Shown one piece after another: positions 4,657 through 6,853 of a stretch of 6,853 nt of DNA (position 1 is its first letter; every line of letters begins with the position of its first letter). The notes below the pieces were generated by a model. It was not told the origin of the DNA. It did no database searches and saw only the letters and a program-made list of their open reading frames with translations. The DNA is from DATFGK01 sp046712825 (GTDB lineage: Bacteria > Actinomycetota > AC-67), in NCBI GenBank assembly GCA_046712825.1, contig JBKKCR010000138.1, positions 1 to 6,853 of the forward strand. The letters are read 5' to 3'. The position numbers and the translations under genes are program-made.

Positions 4657-6183
4657 TCAGGCCCGATAGACGCGAACGTACGGTATCCCGTTGATCCGAA
4701 GGATGTAGTCGGGATCTTGGTTCCGGAAGCGAGCCCACACGTCGGCGAAGCGCCCCACCTGCACGCTCGAGATGTAGAAGAGAACGAGATCGGTCTGCTC
4801 GCCGTCCGGTGATGCCAGCGTGCTGTCCTCGATCGAGATCGTCTTCCCTGCGAAGAACTCCTGGAACCCCGTGAGTCGTGTCGTCGCCACGACCAGGCCC
4901 GTCGCGTTCGGCAGGCGGTTGAGGTCGGCGGCCGCCTCGTCCAGCCCTTCGCCGCGGCCGATCGGGATCGCGCGCTGCGCCACGATCGGCCCGCCCACCG
5001 TCCAGTTGTAGTGCGCGAGCTCGTAGGGGTGAAGCGCAAGCGCCGGACCGGCGTGGAGTAAGAGCGCGGCGCTCAGGGCGGGGACCAGCATCCGCTTCCC
5101 GAGCTTCCCGAGCTTCCCGACCAGCAACCGGCAGAGTGCGATCGCTACCGCGAAATCGAGCGCGGCGATCGCAGGCAACGCGTATCGGTCGGCCGTCTTC
5201 AGCGTGAGGCTGACGGCTGCGAGGAATCCGATCCCGTACAAGAGGAGGGCCGATACGGTCCGTGCGTCGGGATCATCGCGCCGGCGTCGCGCGAACCAGA
5301 CGGCGGCCACGCCGACCAACGACGTCACGATCGTGATCCGGAGCGCGGTCGCGACCGGGTAGTACAGCGGTCCCGGAGCCGGGAAATGGAATCCGAGGAA
5401 GAACTGCCCGGCGTCGCTGTCCTCGACCGCACCGCGCGCGGCACCGGATACGAGTAGCGATGCGGCCTTCCACGGCCGAACCCAGACCAGCGGCCACAAC
5501 GCGACGATCACGGCGGCGGCGGCGGCGATCCAGACCGCGAGCCGGCGCCGCACGCCACGGCCGTCACGCCACAGCGCGATCGCCGCAACCGGCAGCAGGT
5601 ACCCGGCGAAGGTCCGCGTGAGGAACGCGAGCCCCGCGAGCGCGCCGCCGATGACGAGCATCCGTCGATCGTCGTCGCGCGACGCACGCATCAATGCGAC
5701 GAACGCCGCTGTCATGGCCAGGGTCTGGAAACCGTCCAGCTGGAGGACGCGAGTGTGTGCGAGCAGGAAGGGGTCGAGAGATAACAGCAGCGTTCCTGCC
5801 GCGGCCGCAAGCTCGCCGAGCAGAGGACGTGCGAGAAGCCACAGGAGGAGAAGGAGCGCGACGTTCGCGATCGCCATCCCGAGCCGGGCACGCGCGTATC
5901 GCTCTCGGAGCGAGGCCCCCTCGGGCAAGGTCTTCTGCGCGAGGCCCGCGATCCAGGAGGTCGTCACCCCCGGATGCCCCGTCGTGTACGCGTCGGCGAA
6001 CCGCGCGTCGGTGACCGCGGTCACGAACCGGTCGGAGCGCTCGAGCCACAAGGCCTCGTCGATCATGAACCCTCGGTCGAGCGTCAGCGCGCGGGGGAGG
6101 AACGAAACCACGACGATCGCCAAGCCGATGCTCAACCGGGCGGCGGGCCGAGCGAGCGAGCCGGATCGAGTAGCGGTTTGCAT
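4657..6183 (-). CDS. GT39/PMT-type membrane glycosyltransferase
   Basis: This polytopic 508-aa protein belongs to the GT-C fold, ArnT/PMT-like group. Such enzymes transfer a sugar from a polyprenyl-phosphate donor to lipid, glycan or protein acceptors on the outer face of the membrane. The first helix (about 17-35) is followed by an extracytoplasmic loop with D42-E43 (FMIDEALW), the usual position of the catalytic Asp, and by TGHPGVTTSW (68-77). Further hydrophobic segments lie at about 102-140, 150-166, 174-206, 214-236, 279-298, 306-326, 336-355 and 364-384. A hydrophilic C-terminal region (about 385-508) carries HYNWTVGGP...GRGEGLDEAAADLN, a signature I know from this subgroup. Donor and acceptor are unknown. 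ATG 6181-6183 lies six bases after the GNAT stop without a good Shine-Dalgarno, suggesting translational coupling. Residues 356-363 (GKLGKLGK) come from a 9-bp tandem repeat. Confidence 0.9.
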   Translation of the reverse strand: MQTATRSGSLARPAARLSIGLAIVVVSFLPRALTLDRGFMIDEALWLERSDRFVTAVTDARFADAYTTGHPGVTTSWIAGLAQKTLPEGASLRERYARARLGMAIANVALLLLLWLLARPLLGELAAAAGTLLLSLDPFLLAHTRVLQLDGFQTLAMTAAFVALMRASRDDDRRMLVIGGALAGLAFLTRTFAGYLLPVAAIALWRDGRGVRRRLAVWIAAAAAVIVALWPLVWVRPWKAASLLVSGAARGAVEDSDAGQFFLGFHFPAPGPLYYPVATALRITIVTSLVGVAAVWFARRRRDDPDARTVSALLLYGIGFLAAVSLTLKTADRYALPAIAALDFAVAIALCRLLVGKLGKLGKRMLVPALSAALLLHAGPALALHPYELAHYNWTVGGPIVAQRAIPIGRGEGLDEAAADLNRLPNATGLVVATTRLTGFQEFFAGKTISIEDSTLASPDGEQTDLVLFYISSVQVGRFADVWARFRNQDPDYILRINGIPYVRVYRA

Positions 6184-6205
6184 CCGGCTCTACAGTTCGA
6201 GCCGG
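6184..6205 (-). promoter_or_regulatory. Inverted repeat spanning GNAT stop and glycosyltransferase start
   Basis: CCGGCTC (6205-6199 read on the minus strand) and GAGCCGG (6190-6184) form a perfect 7-bp stem with an 8-base loop. The structure contains the end of the GNAT coding region and touches its TAG stop. It ends directly at the glycosyltransferase ATG (6183-6181). It occupies the place where a Shine-Dalgarno would be, so it may make translation of the second gene depend on ribosomes arriving from the first. Confidence 0.45.
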
Positions 6206-6759
6206 TACGCCGTGATCAGGAGCTCTGACGATTCACGGAAGTCGTTGTCGGGGGCGCGGTGGCAACCCATGCGCTCGTACATGTCGCGCGCCTGCGCCAT
6301 CATCGCGGTGGTATGGAGGCCCATGGCCGGAGCGCCTGCCTGACGCGTTCGACGGATCGTCTCCTCGGTGAGCGCGCGGCCGATCCCGTTCCCGCGTTCG
6401 GAGGGCAGGACACCGAGCAAACGGATCGCGCCGATCTCCTGGGGCCATCCGGATGCCGACTTGTCGATGCCGGGTGGGAAGTACGTGACGGTGCCGACCA
6501 CGCGTCCCGCATGCTCGGCGACGATCGCGACGGCTCCGTGCTCCGCGCGACCATGGACGTCGATGATGTCTTTGCGGTAGCCGCGGAAGGCTTCCTTCGT
6601 CTCAGCGCTGGAATCCTCCGCGGGACCATACTCGGCGTACGCCTGCGCGATTACGTCCGCGACCGCGTCGAGTTCGTCTGGACGCGCGTCGCGGATCACC
6701 ACGTCGGGAGGCTGAGGCACCGTGGCCGTCAGGCTACCAGCGGTATGCTCCGCTTCCAT
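6190..6759 (-). CDS. GNAT-family N-acetyltransferase
   Basis: A 189-aa acetyl-CoA-dependent acetyltransferase of the GNAT superfamily. The domain starts at about residue 20 (VVIRDARPDELDAVADVIAQAY). The central strands AVAIVAEHAGRVVGTVTYF lead to motif A, IRLLGVLPSERGNGIGRAL (112-130). Its R122-G123-N124-G125-I126-G127 loop is the pyrophosphate-binding R/Q-x-x-G-x-G/A. Motif B-like GLHTTAMMAQARDMYERMG (147-165) follows, with the usual Tyr161 and MG before the last strands. The acceptor substrate cannot be told from sequence. ATG 6757-6759 has no Shine-Dalgarno, and the residues before ~20 look non-conserved, so GTG at Val14 is possible. The upstream DNA is degraded into homopolymers, so the true promoter and start context are not reliable. 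It is six bases from the glycosyltransferase gene and very likely in one operon with it. Confidence 0.9.
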   Translation of the reverse strand: MEAEHTAGSLTATVPQPPDVVIRDARPDELDAVADVIAQAYAEYGPAEDSSAETKEAFRGYRKDIIDVHGRAEHGAVAIVAEHAGRVVGTVTYFPPGIDKSASGWPQEIGAIRLLGVLPSERGNGIGRALTEETIRRTRQAGAPAMGLHTTAMMAQARDMYERMGCHRAPDNDFRESSELLITAYRLEL

Positions 6760-6781
6760 GGCCCGGGCTTGGCGGTGGGTC

Positions 6782-6843
6782 GGGGGGGGGGGGGGGGGTG
6801 GGGCCCGGAGCCCCCCCCCCCCCCCCCCCCCCCCCCACCCCCC
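6782..6843. repeat. G17 / C26 homopolymer runs at fragment end (probable artefact)
   Basis: Seventeen G residues (6782-6798) are followed by TGGGGCCCGGAG and then 26 C residues (6811-6836), followed by ACCCCCCAC. The two runs are complementary to each other, giving a foldback shape. Nothing in the rest of the window resembles this. Its position at the very end suggests low-quality read ends or an assembly foldback rather than genomic DNA. No gene should be called beyond about 6770. Confidence 0.8.
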
Positions 6844-6853
6844 ACAGCCGCCC

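Noticed and set aside
6003..6025. GGTGACC near GGTCACG inside the glycosyltransferase gene as another regulatory site
   Set aside because: It is arranged as a palindrome, not an 11-bp direct repeat, lies within coding sequence and has no -10-like hexamer or gene start behind it.
5618..6343. Plus-strand open frame of 241 codons
   Set aside because: It lies antisense to the glycosyltransferase and GNAT genes, both of which have clear family motifs; the translation is Arg/Ser/Ala-rich with no domain.
1..6853. CRISPR arrays, insertion sequences, attachment sites
   Set aside because: No spaced repeat array, transposase or integrase frame, or terminal inverted repeats were found. The tRNA has no nearby 3'-end duplication inside the window to suggest an att site.

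Overview
The window is GC-rich, high-coding-density bacterial DNA. It most resembles a free-living actinomycete (Actinomycetota). The reasons are a SARP/AfsR-type BTAD regulator, a short two-helix membrane protein of the DUF6458 type, GTG starts, a possible leaderless gene, and a tRNA whose 3' CCA is not encoded. I cannot place it to genus. Both ends look like fragment ends: base 1 cuts a secreted-protein gene, and the last ~75 bases collapse into a G17 run followed by a C26 run, probably assembly or sequencing noise.

Layout. Bases 1-120 (minus) hold the N-terminus of an exported protein. Bases 237-308 are tRNA-Val(UAC), followed by a strong GC hairpin terminator. From 422 to 3342, four minus-strand genes follow: a 134-aa protein of unknown function, a soluble GAF-HisKA-HATPase sensor histidine kinase, a 67-76 aa protein of unknown function, and a 244-aa BTAD/winged-helix activator. 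Divergent from the activator on the plus strand are a DUF6458-like membrane protein, a terminator hairpin, a tiny one-helix membrane protein, and a STAS-domain (anti-anti-sigma-like) protein. The right end (minus) is a probable two-gene operon: a GNAT acetyltransferase and a GT39/PMT-type membrane glycosyltransferase.

The most interesting signal is regulatory. Four gene-proximal sites (upstream of the 134-aa gene, the kinase, the small 67-aa gene and the DUF6458-like gene) carry direct repeats of a GGTGAC-type heptamer spaced exactly 11 bp. Each is followed 16-17 bp from the start of the last repeat by a -10-like hexamer (CATACT, CACACT, GAAGAT, CATATT). This is the promoter geometry known for SARP activators, and a SARP-type activator gene lies in the middle of the cluster. 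I infer a small local regulon in which the BTAD protein activates the kinase, the two unknown small proteins and the membrane protein. The kinase has no response regulator in the window and carries Arg instead of an acidic residue next to its phospho-acceptor His. The STAS protein lacks the phosphorylatable Ser/Thr of its family. The signalling parts present are therefore non-canonical.
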